Positions 45,473 through 54,821 are shown, numbered from the stretch's first letter. The stretch is 64,000 nt of DNA from [Eubacterium] saphenum (GCA_004555725.1 SFHC01000011.1:1-64000), one strand, 5' to 3'. Numbers and translations: made by a program. The notes: a model not told the origin generated them from the letters alone.

Positions 45473-46343
45473 GATAATTATAAACGTATGTTTTCTGTTT
45501 TTCCTCTGCAAAACGATGAGTGTGCGCGGTCCTCAGAGAAGAATAAGCCTGATGTGCAATCTTGCGTAGCGATTGAATTTACGTCATTTTTGCTGGGATA
45601 GAGATCCGCATGAGCGTAAATGAAACACTGTGGTTACATCAAAGTGTGACTCCAATCCCAATCCTTATATGCGAAGATGCTGTTCGCATTTTGTTCGTAT
45701 CTGTGTCAATTCCAGGTGATCGCCAGGCTTTGCAAAATTCGGTACAGAGACTCGAACAAGAAGATCAAAATTGGGAAAGCCAGGACAGAACAAGATAGAA
45801 AAGGATGAATACGCGTACCATTGAATCCGGATGAAATCCGGGCGCATAGGAGCATATATATTACAGGGTTTATAAGGATGAGAGATAATGCGAGACAATG
45901 AACTATGAACTATACGGAAGCGGAATCCTCAAATCTGATAAGCTGTGAAACCAAATTATAGACAGTGCGGATTGCGGATGCTCATCAATAAAACTTCCGG
46001 CTGATATTTTGCCAGCGCCGCAGAACGTTTGATGCGCCGGAATTGCTGCGTGATCTGTTCATCGGCGTAAAGGCGCAATTCAGTGAAGCAGCTCGCGTCA
46101 GCGACAAATTCACAGTTCATCCAGAATCAATCCAATCATATTCGGATCATCAAGATCCGAATGTTTAAACCGCTTTTTTCTATATTCGCTATAACTATTC
46201 CCAAAATTAGTATTTTAGGAATAGTTATGCCTGTCTACTTTCCTCTCTGCGTTTCTTTAAAATACTGTCTGAATCTGATCATCGAAAGTCCTTTATATGC
46301 AAAGGCTGTCCAGATGATTTCTGCACTTTTATAATTGCATCAT
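45473..46343. other. Gene-poor region with stem-loops
   Basis: No convincing gene in about 870 bp. Visible structures: TTCGGATC-ATCAA-GATCCGAA (46141-46161), and ATAACTATTCC/GGAATAGTTAT with an inner AAAAT/ATTTT (46191-46228). One weak leftward reading frame is listed separately. Composition is more AT-rich than the flanks. Probably degraded or foreign DNA. Confidence 0.5.
45956..46120 (-). other. Possible 54-codon frame or gene remnant
   Basis: From ATG 46120: MNCEFVADASCFTELRLYAD, then EQITQQFRRIKRSAA and a tail. The amino-acid composition looks protein-like and helical, but there is no RBS or neighbour to support expression. Could be a fragment of a lost gene. Confidence 0.25.
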
Positions 46344-46370
46344 AAAAACGCGGCCGTCACCCGGCCGCGT
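46344..46370 (-). terminator. Leftward terminator
   Basis: On the minus strand, CGCGGCCG pairs with CGGCCGCG and runs into TTTTT. It serves the thioredoxin-fold gene to its right. Confidence 0.75.
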
Positions 46371-46551
46371 CTGATCAGATGAGCAATCTGCACGCTTAAA
46401 AATGATTATGCTGATGTTCTGACCGTCACATCGTAGGAATTATCCAGAAGCGTCTGCGTCTGTTTCCGTATAATCTTTCTCATATGTTTATATGCTCGCG
46501 TCAGAATGCTTTTTCACTGCTTCCTTCCGTATGCCGCTTTCTTCTTGCTTG

Positions 46552-46833
46552 TTATGCCTCCAGCGCGCGTTTCAGTACATTCTCCACCTTTTCGCGGGTT
46601 TCGGCTTCCTTTTCACCGATATGGCCCTCGTAGAGTTTTTCGTGTCCGATGAACATACACGGATTCGCGTAATAATCATACTGATCCGCGATTTCCGGAT
46701 GTTTGTATTCATCGACCTTCTCAAACTCGACCGCCGCGTACTCCGGGTGTTCTTCTACAAGTTGAGCCAACACGCGGTCCGCCTGCTGACAGTACGGGCA
46801 AGTATCCAAATGGAAATATAATACTTTTTTCAT
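46552..46833 (-). CDS. Glutaredoxin/thioredoxin-fold protein
   Basis: 93 residues. KVLYFHLDTCPYC places a CPYC redox motif at 12-15 directly after the first strand, as in glutaredoxins. The rest (PEYAAVEFEKVDEYKHPEIA, then NPCMFIGHEKLYEG with the expected cis-Pro region) fits a thioredoxin fold. It likely reduces disulfides or holds a low-molecular thiol; no partner is known. GGAGGAC precedes the ATG. It lies 85 bp downstream of the DUF1304 gene, on the same strand with no terminator seen between. It may therefore share the promoter at 47324. Confidence 0.83.
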   Translation of the reverse strand: MKKVLYFHLDTCPYCQQADRVLAQLVEEHPEYAAVEFEKVDEYKHPEIADQYDYYANPCMFIGHEKLYEGHIGEKEAETREKVENVLKRALEA

Positions 46834-46918
46834 ATTCGTCCTCCGTAATTATCTTGTCCTCTTGACTCTTTAACCTTTGTCCTGTATTCATGCCCGGATT
46901 CCGGCCGTTTCACACAGG

Positions 46919-47284
46919 TTATCCGTGCAGACAGAAGCTCAGGACCATCACGATGATCGGAAGTCCGCCCTGCATCAGAATGATCTTGGGACTGCTGGTG
47001 ATGCTGCCATACGCCGCGACCAGGATGATGTATCCCATCAGGATCCTGAGCGCCGGGACACTGCCGTAGCAGAATACCGCAAGCAGAATCAGCACCGCAA
47101 TCAGACCGTTATAGACGCCCTGGTTCTTAAACAGCGTGCGGACACTGTCCCTTCGCAGCTCATCTTGGCTCATGCCAAATACTTTTGACGTCTTCTCCGA
47201 CGTCGTCGCAAAGGTCTCAAGAAACATGATGTAGAAAAACTCAAGCGCCGTCAGTGCAGCCAACACTTTTACAATAATATGCAT
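46919..47284 (-). CDS. DUF1304 membrane protein
   Basis: 121 residues with four membrane helices. Family features: ALEFFYIMFLETFA in helix 1, a cytoplasmic loop with SKVFGMSQDELRRD, LFKNQGVYNGLIA, and a Gly/Pro-rich last helix. DUF1304 proteins have no proven function. In several Firmicutes they sit next to MarR-type regulators and redox genes. Here the promoter carries a MarR-sized near-palindrome shared with the gene at 62887. CAAAAGGAGA precedes the ATG. Confidence 0.85.
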   Translation of the reverse strand: MHIIVKVLAALTALEFFYIMFLETFATTSEKTSKVFGMSQDELRRDSVRTLFKNQGVYNGLIAVLILLAVFCYGSVPALRILMGYIILVAAYGSITSSPKIILMQGGLPIIVMVLSFCLHG

Positions 47285-47323
47285 AAACTCTCCTTTTGTT
47301 TCCTCCTGTATCTTGTTTCCTAT

Positions 47324-47352
47324 ATTATAATTGTGCGCAATTTAATTGTCAA
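47324..47352 (-). promoter_or_regulatory. Consensus promoter with ATTGTGCGCAAT operator
   Basis: Minus strand: TTGACA, 17 bp, TATAAT. The 12-bp near-palindrome ATTGTGCGCAAT (47330-47341) lies against the -10. The promoter at 63923 has the same arrangement with ATTGCACGCAAT. Confidence 0.72.
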
Positions 47353-47410
47353 CATGTTTTCTGCGGGACAAAAGATACATGCGCAAGGATAAACCCTGCC
47401 GCTGCGGCCG

Positions 47411-47911
47411 TTAAAGGATCTTTTCATAGGCGTAGCGAGGATCATTGTCCTCGATGACATGAATGATCCCGCATTTCCGGAATCCGAGCTTATTCAGCAG
47501 ATTCTGCATGATCCGATTGTCCGGATGTGTGTCAACGCGCAGATGTCTGCTCTGCTCCAGCGCCCACTGCAGGCAGAACTGTCCGATGCCGTGTTCGGAT
47601 CCGTCCCCGGCCATACGGTGAACGACCCCGTACGGCGAATCATCCAGCCACCTTCCATCCTCAATATCGAGATACGTCGGGTCAATGTCCTTTCCGAATA
47701 TATAGCAGAACACGCCGATAATTCTTTCCTCCTCATTCAGGCAGACATAACTCTTTCCCTGCTGAATGTCCTCCCGGATAACGGATTCCGGCGGCCAGTT
47801 GGTCGCGCCCCACTGTTTCGGATTTCCGGTTTCTGCCATAAATACGCGCGCCTGTTCATAAATCGGCATAACATATTGTAAATCGTCTGTTGTCGTCTTT
47901 CTGATCTTCAT
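47411..47911 (-). CDS. GNAT family N-acetyltransferase
   Basis: 166 residues of the GNAT fold: MKIRKTTTDDLQYVMPIYEQ (first strand-helix), ERIIGVFCYIFG (strand 4), VHRMAGDGSEHGIGQFCLQW (acetyl-CoA pyrophosphate loop region), and LRVDTHPDNRIMQNLLNKLG then FRKCGIIHV, the usual strand 5-helix 4 and strand 6. It acetylates an amine of a small molecule or protein; the substrate is unknown. Single gene, divergent from the enoate-reductase-type gene at 48082. Confidence 0.88.
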   Translation of the reverse strand: MKIRKTTTDDLQYVMPIYEQARVFMAETGNPKQWGATNWPPESVIREDIQQGKSYVCLNEEERIIGVFCYIFGKDIDPTYLDIEDGRWLDDSPYGVVHRMAGDGSEHGIGQFCLQWALEQSRHLRVDTHPDNRIMQNLLNKLGFRKCGIIHVIEDNDPRYAYEKIL

Positions 47912-47951
47912 CTTGTTTCCCTTTTTTCCTGTTTCCTTGCCTTGGTTTCCG

Positions 47952-47981
47952 TTGAATTCCGAAAGCCTGTATTTTTATAAT
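47952..47981 (+). promoter_or_regulatory. Promoter of the flavin oxidoreductase
   Basis: TTGAAT, 18 bp, TATAAT. About 100 bases of leader precede the ATG at 48082. Confidence 0.55.
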
Positions 47982-48081
47982 AAAAAATATGTGGTAAAAT
48001 AGTTTTGCGGCACAATCCGGCAAAGTGAAACTGCCGGAACCGCCGAATGACCAATCACTATTGTACACCAAGGAGGAATCC

Positions 48082-50031
48082 ATGAAATACCCTAAATTGT
48101 TTCAGCCGGGGAAAATCGGCGCATTGGCGATCAAGAACCGCGGCGTCATGGTGCCGATGCACACGTCCCTTTCTGACTCGGACAACACGCCGGGAGAACG
48201 CATGATTGCCTACTATGAAGAGCGCGCAAAAGGCGGAATCGGACTGATTATTAATGAAGCAGTCGGTATCGATGATGTATACAGCAACATCGGATGTCAT
48301 AACTTCTATATGACGCAGAATGACATGATTTCCAATGCCGAGCGTCTCACTGAAGCCGTTCATAAATATGACTGCCGGATCTTTGCGCAGCTTCACCACG
48401 GCGGAGCAACTGCGAATCCGGTATTTCTCGGTCATGAAATCCTGGGTCCGAGCGCCGTTCCTGCAGGTCCGGGGCGCCCTGTTCCCCGTGCCATGACCAT
48501 CGATGAAATCCATGAAATCGAGCAGAAATTCATCGACGCCGCTGTGCGCTGCCAGATGGCCGGATACGACGGCGTCGAGCTTCACGGTGCCCACGGTTAT
48601 CTCCTTGCGGAAATGTTCTCTCCGCACTACAACCAGCGCACAGACGAATACGGCGGAAATTTTGAGAACCGCATGCGGATGATCAGAGAAATCATTGAAG
48701 GCATCCGGAAAGCCTGCGGGCGCCGCTTCCCGATTTCTGTCCGCATCAGCGGCGATGAAATGACTCCGCAGCTAGAGAACATGATGGATCTCTCCTACGG
48801 CCTCCGCGTCGGAAAATATCTGGAGTCTCTCGGGATTGACTGCATCAACATCTCCAACGGTTCAGCCGTAAACGGAAACGCAAACTGCGATCCGTATTCT
48901 TATCAGCCAGGCTGGAAAAAGCACATCGCGGCGGCATTCAAGAAAGAGCTTTCTATTCCGGTCATCGCGACGAACACCATCAAGAATCCGGAATTTGCAG
49001 AGCAGCTTCTGGAAGAAGGTGTCTGTGACTTTGTCGGCCTCGGACGTTCCCAGTTCGCCGACGCAGATTTTATGAACAAGGCCAGGACCGGCCGCGCAGA
49101 GGAAATCAGAAACTGCATCGGATGCATGTACTGCCGCGAGCGTGTCATCTGGAAGGACCTCCCGGTTCAGTGCACCGTCAACCCTCGTCTCGGCTGCGAG
49201 TATATTTATAAGAAACCGGAAAAAGACGGCGCCGGAAGAAGAGTAGCTGTTGTCGGCGGCGGTCCGGCCGGAATGCAGGCGGCAAAGACACTGACTGAAC
49301 GCGGTTTCCAGGTTACCCTCTACGAAAAAGAAGATCACCTGGGCGGCTGGATGAATCTGGCGGACAAGCCGAGATTCAAGGACAACATCCAGGAACTGAT
49401 CGATACCATGCAGCTGGAGATCGAGCAGCGCGGTGTGAAGATCAAGACCGGCATCGACGCAACTCCGGTAAAAATTAAGCAGGATTCTGACCCGGAAGCG
49501 GTCTTCCTGGCGACGGGCGCAGAATGGACCGTCCCGCCGATCGAAGGCGCAGACCTTCCGCTCGTCTGCACACCAGAAGATATCGTGCTGAAGAAAGTGC
49601 AGCCGGAACACTCCGCTGTGGTGATCGGCTGCGGAAACACCGGACTGGAATGTGCAGAGATGCTTCTGGATGAAGGCGTACAAGTCACCATGGCCGATAT
49701 GCTGGATGAAGCCGGCCGCGGAATGTACCCGGTTATTCTGAATGACTTGATGGGACGCATCACATCACGGAATCCGGAGATTCTCCTCCGGCACCGCCTG
49801 CTGAGAATTACAGAATCCGGAGTAGAACTGGAAGATATGGATACAAAAGAGAAGAAAACCGTCTGTGCAGACCGCGTCGTTCTCTCTCTCGGCAGCCACC
49901 CGATCACCGGTATGGCAGAAAGCTTCCAGAAAGAATTCCGCCGCGTTGTCCTTATCGGATCAGCGGAGAAAGACGGACGCATCCACGATGCCGTCAAAAC
50001 CGGATTCATCAAGGCATTTGCGTACGAATAA
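48082..50031 (+). CDS. NADH:flavin oxidoreductase / dienoyl-CoA reductase type
   Basis: 649 residues from ATG 48082, with AAGGAGGAA 4-5 bases upstream; the longer frame to 48025 has no RBS. An N-terminal old-yellow-enzyme FMN barrel (1-~340: GVMVPMHTSLSDSD, HHGGATANP, ELHGAHGYLLAEMFSPHYN, VGLGRSQFADADF) is followed by [4Fe-4S] cysteines (CIGCMYC then CTVNPRLGC). The FAD/NAD Rossmann pair is VAVVGGGPAGMQAAK and VVIGCGNTGLECAEM. The architecture is that of 2,4-dienoyl-CoA reductase, trimethylamine dehydrogenase and bile-acid or phenolic enoate reductases. It reduces an activated C=C bond with NAD(P)H; the substrate is open. Confidence 0.92.
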   Translation: MKYPKLFQPGKIGALAIKNRGVMVPMHTSLSDSDNTPGERMIAYYEERAKGGIGLIINEAVGIDDVYSNIGCHNFYMTQNDMISNAERLTEAVHKYDCRIFAQLHHGGATANPVFLGHEILGPSAVPAGPGRPVPRAMTIDEIHEIEQKFIDAAVRCQMAGYDGVELHGAHGYLLAEMFSPHYNQRTDEYGGNFENRMRMIREIIEGIRKACGRRFPISVRISGDEMTPQLENMMDLSYGLRVGKYLESLGIDCINISNGSAVNGNANCDPYSYQPGWKKHIAAAFKKELSIPVIATNTIKNPEFAEQLLEEGVCDFVGLGRSQFADADFMNKARTGRAEEIRNCIGCMYCRERVIWKDLPVQCTVNPRLGCEYIYKKPEKDGAGRRVAVVGGGPAGMQAAKTLTERGFQVTLYEKEDHLGGWMNLADKPRFKDNIQELIDTMQLEIEQRGVKIKTGIDATPVKIKQDSDPEAVFLATGAEWTVPPIEGADLPLVCTPEDIVLKKVQPEHSAVVIGCGNTGLECAEMLLDEGVQVTMADMLDEAGRGMYPVILNDLMGRITSRNPEILLRHRLLRITESGVELEDMDTKEKKTVCADRVVLSLGSHPITGMAESFQKEFRRVVLIGSAEKDGRIHDAVKTGFIKAFAYE

Positions 50032-50131
50032 TCCCCTTGCGATCCGGCCGTATTTTTACCCGTTTCAAGGCGAAATCGGCCGGGTTGTCTTTGTCATTTA
50101 TGTGCAGCTCACAAAAAACCAAGTAAATCTA

Positions 50132-50161
50132 TTGACACTTAATACAATCTAATGGTATAGT
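50132..50161 (+). promoter_or_regulatory. Promoter of the cyclase gene
   Basis: TTGACA, 18 bp, TATAGT with an extended -10 TGG. Confidence 0.7.
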
Positions 50162-50223
50162 ATATACATAAACATACCTAACAACTGGATTAAAGGGAAA
50201 GAGATTATATGGAGGTAACGACT

Positions 50224-50994
50224 ATGGGAAACAATAAATTATGGGACGAATATAAGGAGTGGCAGTCTGACGACTATAATTGGGTCGATCTGACCCATGA
50301 ACTGAGCCCTGAAACACCGCACTGGTACGGATTCAGCCCGCTGAAAAGAGAGCTGCTGTTCGATTATTCTGAGGACGCGCCGGAAGAGAAAAAGGCGCCG
50401 ATGCGCTGCATTCAGTACACGGTTGCGAGCCAGTACGGAACACATGTCGATGCTCCGGTTCACTTTATTCCGGGCGGAAGATCCCTGGGTGAACTGAAGG
50501 TCGAAGAGTTCGTCTATCCTCTCGTCGTTATCGATAAGCATAAGGAATGTGAAGAAAACCCGGAGTTCACTCTTTCCATCGATGATATTAAAGCATGGGA
50601 GAAAGAACACGGCAGAATCCCGGAGCGTGCGTTTGTCGCTTTCCGTTCCGACTGGTATAAGAAAGAAGATTTGGAGAATAAGGATGCAGACGGACAGCCG
50701 CACTACCCTGGCTGGGCAAAGGAAACCATCGAATGGCTGGTCAAGGAGAGAAATATCGGATCCATCGGACACGAGCCTGCAGATACCGACCCGAGCTATA
50801 TTACAACAGCTGAAGGCGCATATCCGTATCCTGCTGAGCAGTATATTCTGTCTGCAGACCGTTTCCAGATCGAGGTAATGAGAAATCTGGACCAGGTTCC
50901 GGCAACAGGATCCCTGATCTTTGTCGGCGTGCCGAAGATGAAAGACGGTGTCGGATACCCGGCAAGAGCATATGCCCTGGTTCCGGCAAAATAA
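50224..50994 (+). CDS. Cyclase family (kynurenine formamidase-like) protein
   Basis: 256 residues from ATG 50224. The upstream in-frame ATG at 50209 overlaps the GGAGGT ribosome binding site, so the second start is preferred. The metal-binding signature YGTHVDAPVHF (near 80) and IGHEPADTDP follow the cyclase/KynB family. It hydrolyses an amide or closes/opens a lactone; members include N-formylkynurenine and isatin hydrolases. Trp/Tyr-rich WYGFSP suggests an aromatic pocket (inference). Strong own promoter; ends at the hairpin at 51035. Confidence 0.87.
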   Translation: MGNNKLWDEYKEWQSDDYNWVDLTHELSPETPHWYGFSPLKRELLFDYSEDAPEEKKAPMRCIQYTVASQYGTHVDAPVHFIPGGRSLGELKVEEFVYPLVVIDKHKECEENPEFTLSIDDIKAWEKEHGRIPERAFVAFRSDWYKKEDLENKDADGQPHYPGWAKETIEWLVKERNIGSIGHEPADTDPSYITTAEGAYPYPAEQYILSADRFQIEVMRNLDQVPATGSLIFVGVPKMKDGVGYPARAYALVPAK

Positions 50995-51034
50995 GTTCCG
51001 GATTCTGAACAGAAACAGAATATAGAAATTCCAG

Positions 51035-51070
51035 CAGAATCATGCTATACTATGCATGATTCTGTTTTTT
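51035..51070 (+). terminator. Rho-independent terminator
   Basis: CAGAATCATGC pairs exactly with GCATGATTCTG, 8-base loop, then TTTTTT. The loop (TATACTAT) also looks like an extended -10, but the T run favours a terminator. Confidence 0.78.
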
Positions 51071-51153
51071 ATCCCAATAAAACGCAGGATTATTTGTTAG
51101 CTTTAAACATCACACAACACAACATTTTGGATTGGAACAAAGGAGTATCAAGT

Positions 51154-51762
51154 ATGGCATTAGAGTTTGACGAACAGCTGTCCCGCCTGCAGAAGCCAGA
51201 CAGAAGCGAAATGACCGACGAAGAATATGAAGTATTTAACAAAAATGTAGAGGCAATGGAGAAAAACTGGGGCTTCATCAACAACCTCTTTAAGATTCTG
51301 CCTCTGAATGCAAAGGAATACATCGGATTTCTGAATTTCAAGGGATCCCTGTATAACGACACTTGCTACCTGACTGACGCACAGAAAGAAATGATCGGTG
51401 TTGTTGTTTCTTCTGTAAACTGCTGCACCTACTGTCTGCAAACACACGGCGACAATCTGCGTGGCATGTGGCAGAATGCTTCCCTGGTGGACAAGCTCTC
51501 CGGGAATTACCGTTCCTGCAAGAACGAGCTGTCAAAAGTAGATTATGCCCTCTGCGAATATGCATGGTTCGTTACTGCGCACCCGCAGGAAATTGACCAG
51601 ACACAGATTGACAGGCTCCGTGAAGTCGGTCTGGACGATCATCAGATTCTGGAAGCCGCTTATACGGCAGGATTCTTCAACTACACCAACCGCTGGGTAA
51701 GCACCATCAGCCCGGTGGTCAATCCTGGTCATTTCAAGCATAACCGGAATTTTGACAAATAA
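51154..51762 (+). CDS. AhpD/carboxymuconolactone decarboxylase-like protein
   Basis: 202 residues from ATG 51154 with AAAGGAGT upstream; longer in-frame starts (to 51052) lie inside the previous terminator. All-helical AhpD-like fold with the redox motif C91-TY-C94 and H98 (CCTYCLQTHGD), as in the peroxidase-related subgroup. The proton-relay Glu earlier in the family appears replaced (DAQKEMIGVVVSSV retains one). It may act as a disulfide/peroxide reductase or a decarboxylase. Its neighbours are oxidoreductases; no obvious electron donor beside it. Confidence 0.83.
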   Translation: MALEFDEQLSRLQKPDRSEMTDEEYEVFNKNVEAMEKNWGFINNLFKILPLNAKEYIGFLNFKGSLYNDTCYLTDAQKEMIGVVVSSVNCCTYCLQTHGDNLRGMWQNASLVDKLSGNYRSCKNELSKVDYALCEYAWFVTAHPQEIDQTQIDRLREVGLDDHQILEAAYTAGFFNYTNRWVSTISPVVNPGHFKHNRNFDK

Positions 51763-51999
51763 CAGACGGCAAGGAAATTCCGTGCTGGCCGGAAAACTAT
51801 CCAACTTTGTGTTTCCGTTTTTCGTGATTTGCGTTAAACAGGAACACAAATAAGGACTTTTACTATTTCTGTTACGAGCAGAAAGAATAATCATGATTCA
51901 GAAAACACAAAACCGGATCATCAGGACAAAGTGTCGGTCCGTCAATGCAGTTCTGTATGTATAGAAATACATTGTGTGCAGGAAGAGTCCAACGGAAAG

Positions 52000-52055
52000 A
52001 AAAACGCATGAGTGCTGTACATATATTTGTACAATACTCATGCGTTTCCTTGTAT
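52000..52055. terminator. Bidirectional hairpin in the 51763-52262 gap
   Basis: CGCATGAGT and ACTCATGCG, with TGTACA/TGTACA inside. T-rich on both sides: TTTCCTTGTATTTTT to the right, and on the minus strand TTTTTCTTTCC. The rest of the 500-bp gap shows no gene. A stray GTTGTGCGCAATC lies at 52090-52102. Confidence 0.75.
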
Positions 52056-52262
52056 TTTTGCCATTATTTTATCTGAACAGGGAACAGAGTTGTGCGCAAT
52101 CGAAAAAAACTCCTTTTTTGTGTTCTGAAATCTTCAGTTTTCGGAAATAAGATAACAGAAATCATAAAAGTGCTTTTGCGGAGGCGCGAAGGAACATGAT
52201 ACACCGGCATAGTTTCTTTGCTTATTGCGACAGCCCCGTTTCTTTGAAATTCTTTTTCACTT

Positions 52263-53450
52263 CTAACAGTTCCCCCTCAAAACCTGCTGATCGATGCCTT
52301 TCAGCTGCTCTCTGTCAATGCCGGAGACAACTTCAATCAGGCGGTCGATGTCTTCCTTAGTATTGAATACACTGAGGCTGACACGAACAGTCCCGTCATA
52401 CACCTTATCTTTCAGATATTTATGGATATAGGCCGCGCAGTGGTGTCCGGCACGGACACAGATTCCTCCCTCCTTATCGAGGATCGCCGCCACCTCATTC
52501 GCGCGGAATCCCTCCACATTAAACGACACAACTCCTGCCTGCTGGTCCGCGCCGCCCGGCGCTTCATACACGATGACGCCGGGGATTTTTTTCAGCTTCG
52601 CAAGCAGATATGGAGTCAGCTCAGCTTCTGTTTTCCACGGGTCCTGATGTTTCAGCCAGTTCAGAGAAGCCTGCAGCCCTGCAATTGCCGGCGTATCCAT
52701 GCTCGCACTTTCCAGTTTTTCCGGCATATAGCGCGGCATCTGCAGATTCTCGGACTGGATGCCGTTTCCTCCGGTAATCACCTCATTCAGCTGCACACCA
52801 TTCCGGATCAGCAGGCCGGCAATGCCAAAAGTGGAATACAGCGTTTTGTGCCCGGCGAACGCGATGCAGTCTGCGTGAATCTGTGAAAAACAGATCTTCA
52901 GAAGGCCCATCGCCTGCGCCGCGTCCATGACAGTGAATGCGCCGTATTTCTTTGCTTCCTTCAGAACCTCTGACACAGGGAGCACATATCCGGTGACGTT
53001 GCTGATCGCCGTGCAGCAGACAAAATCCGGCGGGTTTTCCTGAAACTGCCGCGCCGTTTCTTCCAGGTCGATAGAAAGATCCTCCTTCAGCGGAAGCAGA
53101 TGAACCTGAATGCCCTTTCTTCTGCGCACCAGATCCAGCGGACGGGAAACCGCGTTGTGTTCATACGGAGAAATATACGCGTGCATACCCTTTTTCCAGG
53201 TCTGTCCCAGTATGATTTCATTCAGCGCAATCGTGACCGATGGTGTCAGCGCCACTTCTGCCTGGTCCCGCGCGTCGCAGAGACTGATCAGTTCCTTCTT
53301 CACATCCCTGATCATCTGCGTCGCTTCCCTTGCAGCCCTGTACGCGCCTCTTCCGGCATTGACTGCTGCTGTGCGGTTAAAACGGTCCACCGCGTCATAT
53401 ACACATTCCGGCTTCGGGAATGTCGTTGCTCCATTATCCAGATAGATCAT
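52263..53450 (-). CDS. Class V aminotransferase / cysteine desulfurase family
   Basis: 395 residues from ATG 53450 with CAGGAGAAA upstream; the longer frame has no RBS. Fold type I PLP enzyme beginning MIYLDNGATTFPKP. PLP lysine in FAGHKTLYS; catalytic-loop cysteine in CVRAGHHCA near 340, the SufS/CsdA-type position. It transfers sulfur from cysteine to an acceptor, or acts as a selenocysteine lyase. No suf or isc genes are adjacent, so the acceptor is unknown. Stands alone, divergent from the Fe-S reductase at 53775 over a 324-bp gap. Confidence 0.87.
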   Translation of the reverse strand: MIYLDNGATTFPKPECVYDAVDRFNRTAAVNAGRGAYRAAREATQMIRDVKKELISLCDARDQAEVALTPSVTIALNEIILGQTWKKGMHAYISPYEHNAVSRPLDLVRRRKGIQVHLLPLKEDLSIDLEETARQFQENPPDFVCCTAISNVTGYVLPVSEVLKEAKKYGAFTVMDAAQAMGLLKICFSQIHADCIAFAGHKTLYSTFGIAGLLIRNGVQLNEVITGGNGIQSENLQMPRYMPEKLESASMDTPAIAGLQASLNWLKHQDPWKTEAELTPYLLAKLKKIPGVIVYEAPGGADQQAGVVSFNVEGFRANEVAAILDKEGGICVRAGHHCAAYIHKYLKDKVYDGTVRVSLSVFNTKEDIDRLIEVVSGIDREQLKGIDQQVLRGNC

Positions 53451-53651
53451 TCTTTTTCTCCTGCTTATTATTCTGTATTTATATCCGTGTTGTTTTCTGT
53501 GAATATGAATCCGGTAATCCCTTGCTCGTCTATATTTTGTCGTTAAGCACAATGAATCACAGCATTCATGGTTATGCTATCACAGTATAAGAGAATCTAC
53601 AAGGAAGCATTTTACTATGAAAATCTCTGCGATTCAGATGAATTCTTACTG

Positions 53652-53680
53652 TTGAATATGGAGTTTTACCCGTGTAAAAT
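53652..53680 (+). promoter_or_regulatory. Promoter in the 53451-53774 divergent gap
   Basis: TTGAAT, 17 bp, TAAAAT, reading toward the aldo/keto reductase. The gap otherwise shows no gene. Confidence 0.55.
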
Positions 53681-53774
53681 AGTATTAGCGTCCCGTCCGC
53701 ATTTTCTGAAAATCGAGCAGGACGCGTTTGGGGAAAGGCATTTTTTACATATGAAGATAGAGAAGGAGAAACAC

Positions 53775-54821
53775 ATGCGTACGATTACACTTGGAAGCAC
53801 TGGAATTCAGACTCCACAGAATGCGTTCGGCGCGCTGCCGATTCAGAGAGACAACAAGGAGACCGCTGTCTCCATTCTGCGCCATGCCTATGAAGGCGGC
53901 ATGGTCTATTTTGATACTGCGCGGGCATACACAGATTCAGAAGAAAAAATCGGAGAAGCATTCTTCACTCCGGAAACAGGATACACAGTTCCGCGCGACA
54001 AGATTTTTATCGCAACCAAAACGGCCGCGAAAACGCCAGAAGATTTCTGGAAGGATCTGGAAACCTCACTGCACAATCTGAACTGCGGCTACATCGACGT
54101 TTATCAGTTCCATCAGTGCGAACAGTGCTGGGTTCCTGGAGACGGAACCGGAATGTATGAAGCTATGCAGGAGGCTAAGGACAAGGGCCTGATCCGCCAT
54201 ATCGGCGCGACAGCGCATAAGATTCAGGTTGCGTACGACATCGTAAATTCCGGATATTACGAAACGATGCAGTTCCCGTTCTCCTACCTCGCTGCAGAAA
54301 GCGAGCTGAAGCTCGTTCAGATGTGTAAAGATGCGGACATGGGATACATTGCCATGAAAGGGCTCGCCGGCGGACTGATCACCAATTCCGATGCTGCAAT
54401 GGCATACATGAATCAGTTTGACAATGTCCTGCCGATCTGGGGAGTGCAGCGTGAAACAGAGCTTCAGGAATGGCTCGCGTTTATGGATCAGACTCCGGAG
54501 ATGACGGACGAGATGGTCGCGTTCATCGAGCAGGAAAAGAAAGATCTGAGCGGAAACTTCTGCAGAGGCTGCGGCTACTGCATGCCTTGCACCGTCGGCA
54601 TCAAGATCAATAACTGCGCGCGCATGTCCCAGATGATCCGCCGCGCGCCTTCGGACGCCTGGCTTTCTGAGGAGTGGCAAAAAGAGATGTTCAAGATTGA
54701 AGACTGTGTCAACTGCCGGGTATGTACAACGCGCTGTCCGTATGAGCTGGACACCCCTGCACTGCTGAGAAAGAACCTGGAAGACTATAAGAACATCCTG
54801 GAAGGAAAAACTGAGGTTTAA
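53775..54821 (+). CDS. Aldo/keto reductase with Fe-S C-terminus
   Basis: 348 residues from ATG 53775 with AGAAGGAGAA upstream. The open frame from 53568 spans the promoter and is rejected. TIM-barrel aldo/keto reductase: YFDTARAYTDSEEKIG (active-site Asp and Tyr), IATKTAAKT (Lys), YQFHQCEQC. The ferredoxin-like tail holds CRGCGYCMPCTVGI and CVNCRVCTTRCPYEL. It is of the same broad class as the gene at 7043, but the first cluster is spaced differently and the tail is longer. Probable ferredoxin- or flavin-linked carbonyl reductase. Ends at the terminator at 54887. Confidence 0.87.
   Translation: MRTITLGSTGIQTPQNAFGALPIQRDNKETAVSILRHAYEGGMVYFDTARAYTDSEEKIGEAFFTPETGYTVPRDKIFIATKTAAKTPEDFWKDLETSLHNLNCGYIDVYQFHQCEQCWVPGDGTGMYEAMQEAKDKGLIRHIGATAHKIQVAYDIVNSGYYETMQFPFSYLAAESELKLVQMCKDADMGYIAMKGLAGGLITNSDAAMAYMNQFDNVLPIWGVQRETELQEWLAFMDQTPEMTDEMVAFIEQEKKDLSGNFCRGCGYCMPCTVGIKINNCARMSQMIRRAPSDAWLSEEWQKEMFKIEDCVNCRVCTTRCPYELDTPALLRKNLEDYKNILEGKTEV

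Noticed and set aside
45610..45798. 62-codon plus-strand frame
   Set aside because: No RBS; composition not protein-like; overlaps other weak frames in a decayed region.
52090..52102. GTTGTGCGCAATC, similar to the shared redox operator
   Set aside because: It lies in a gap between convergent gene ends with no promoter around it, so it is probably a chance match.
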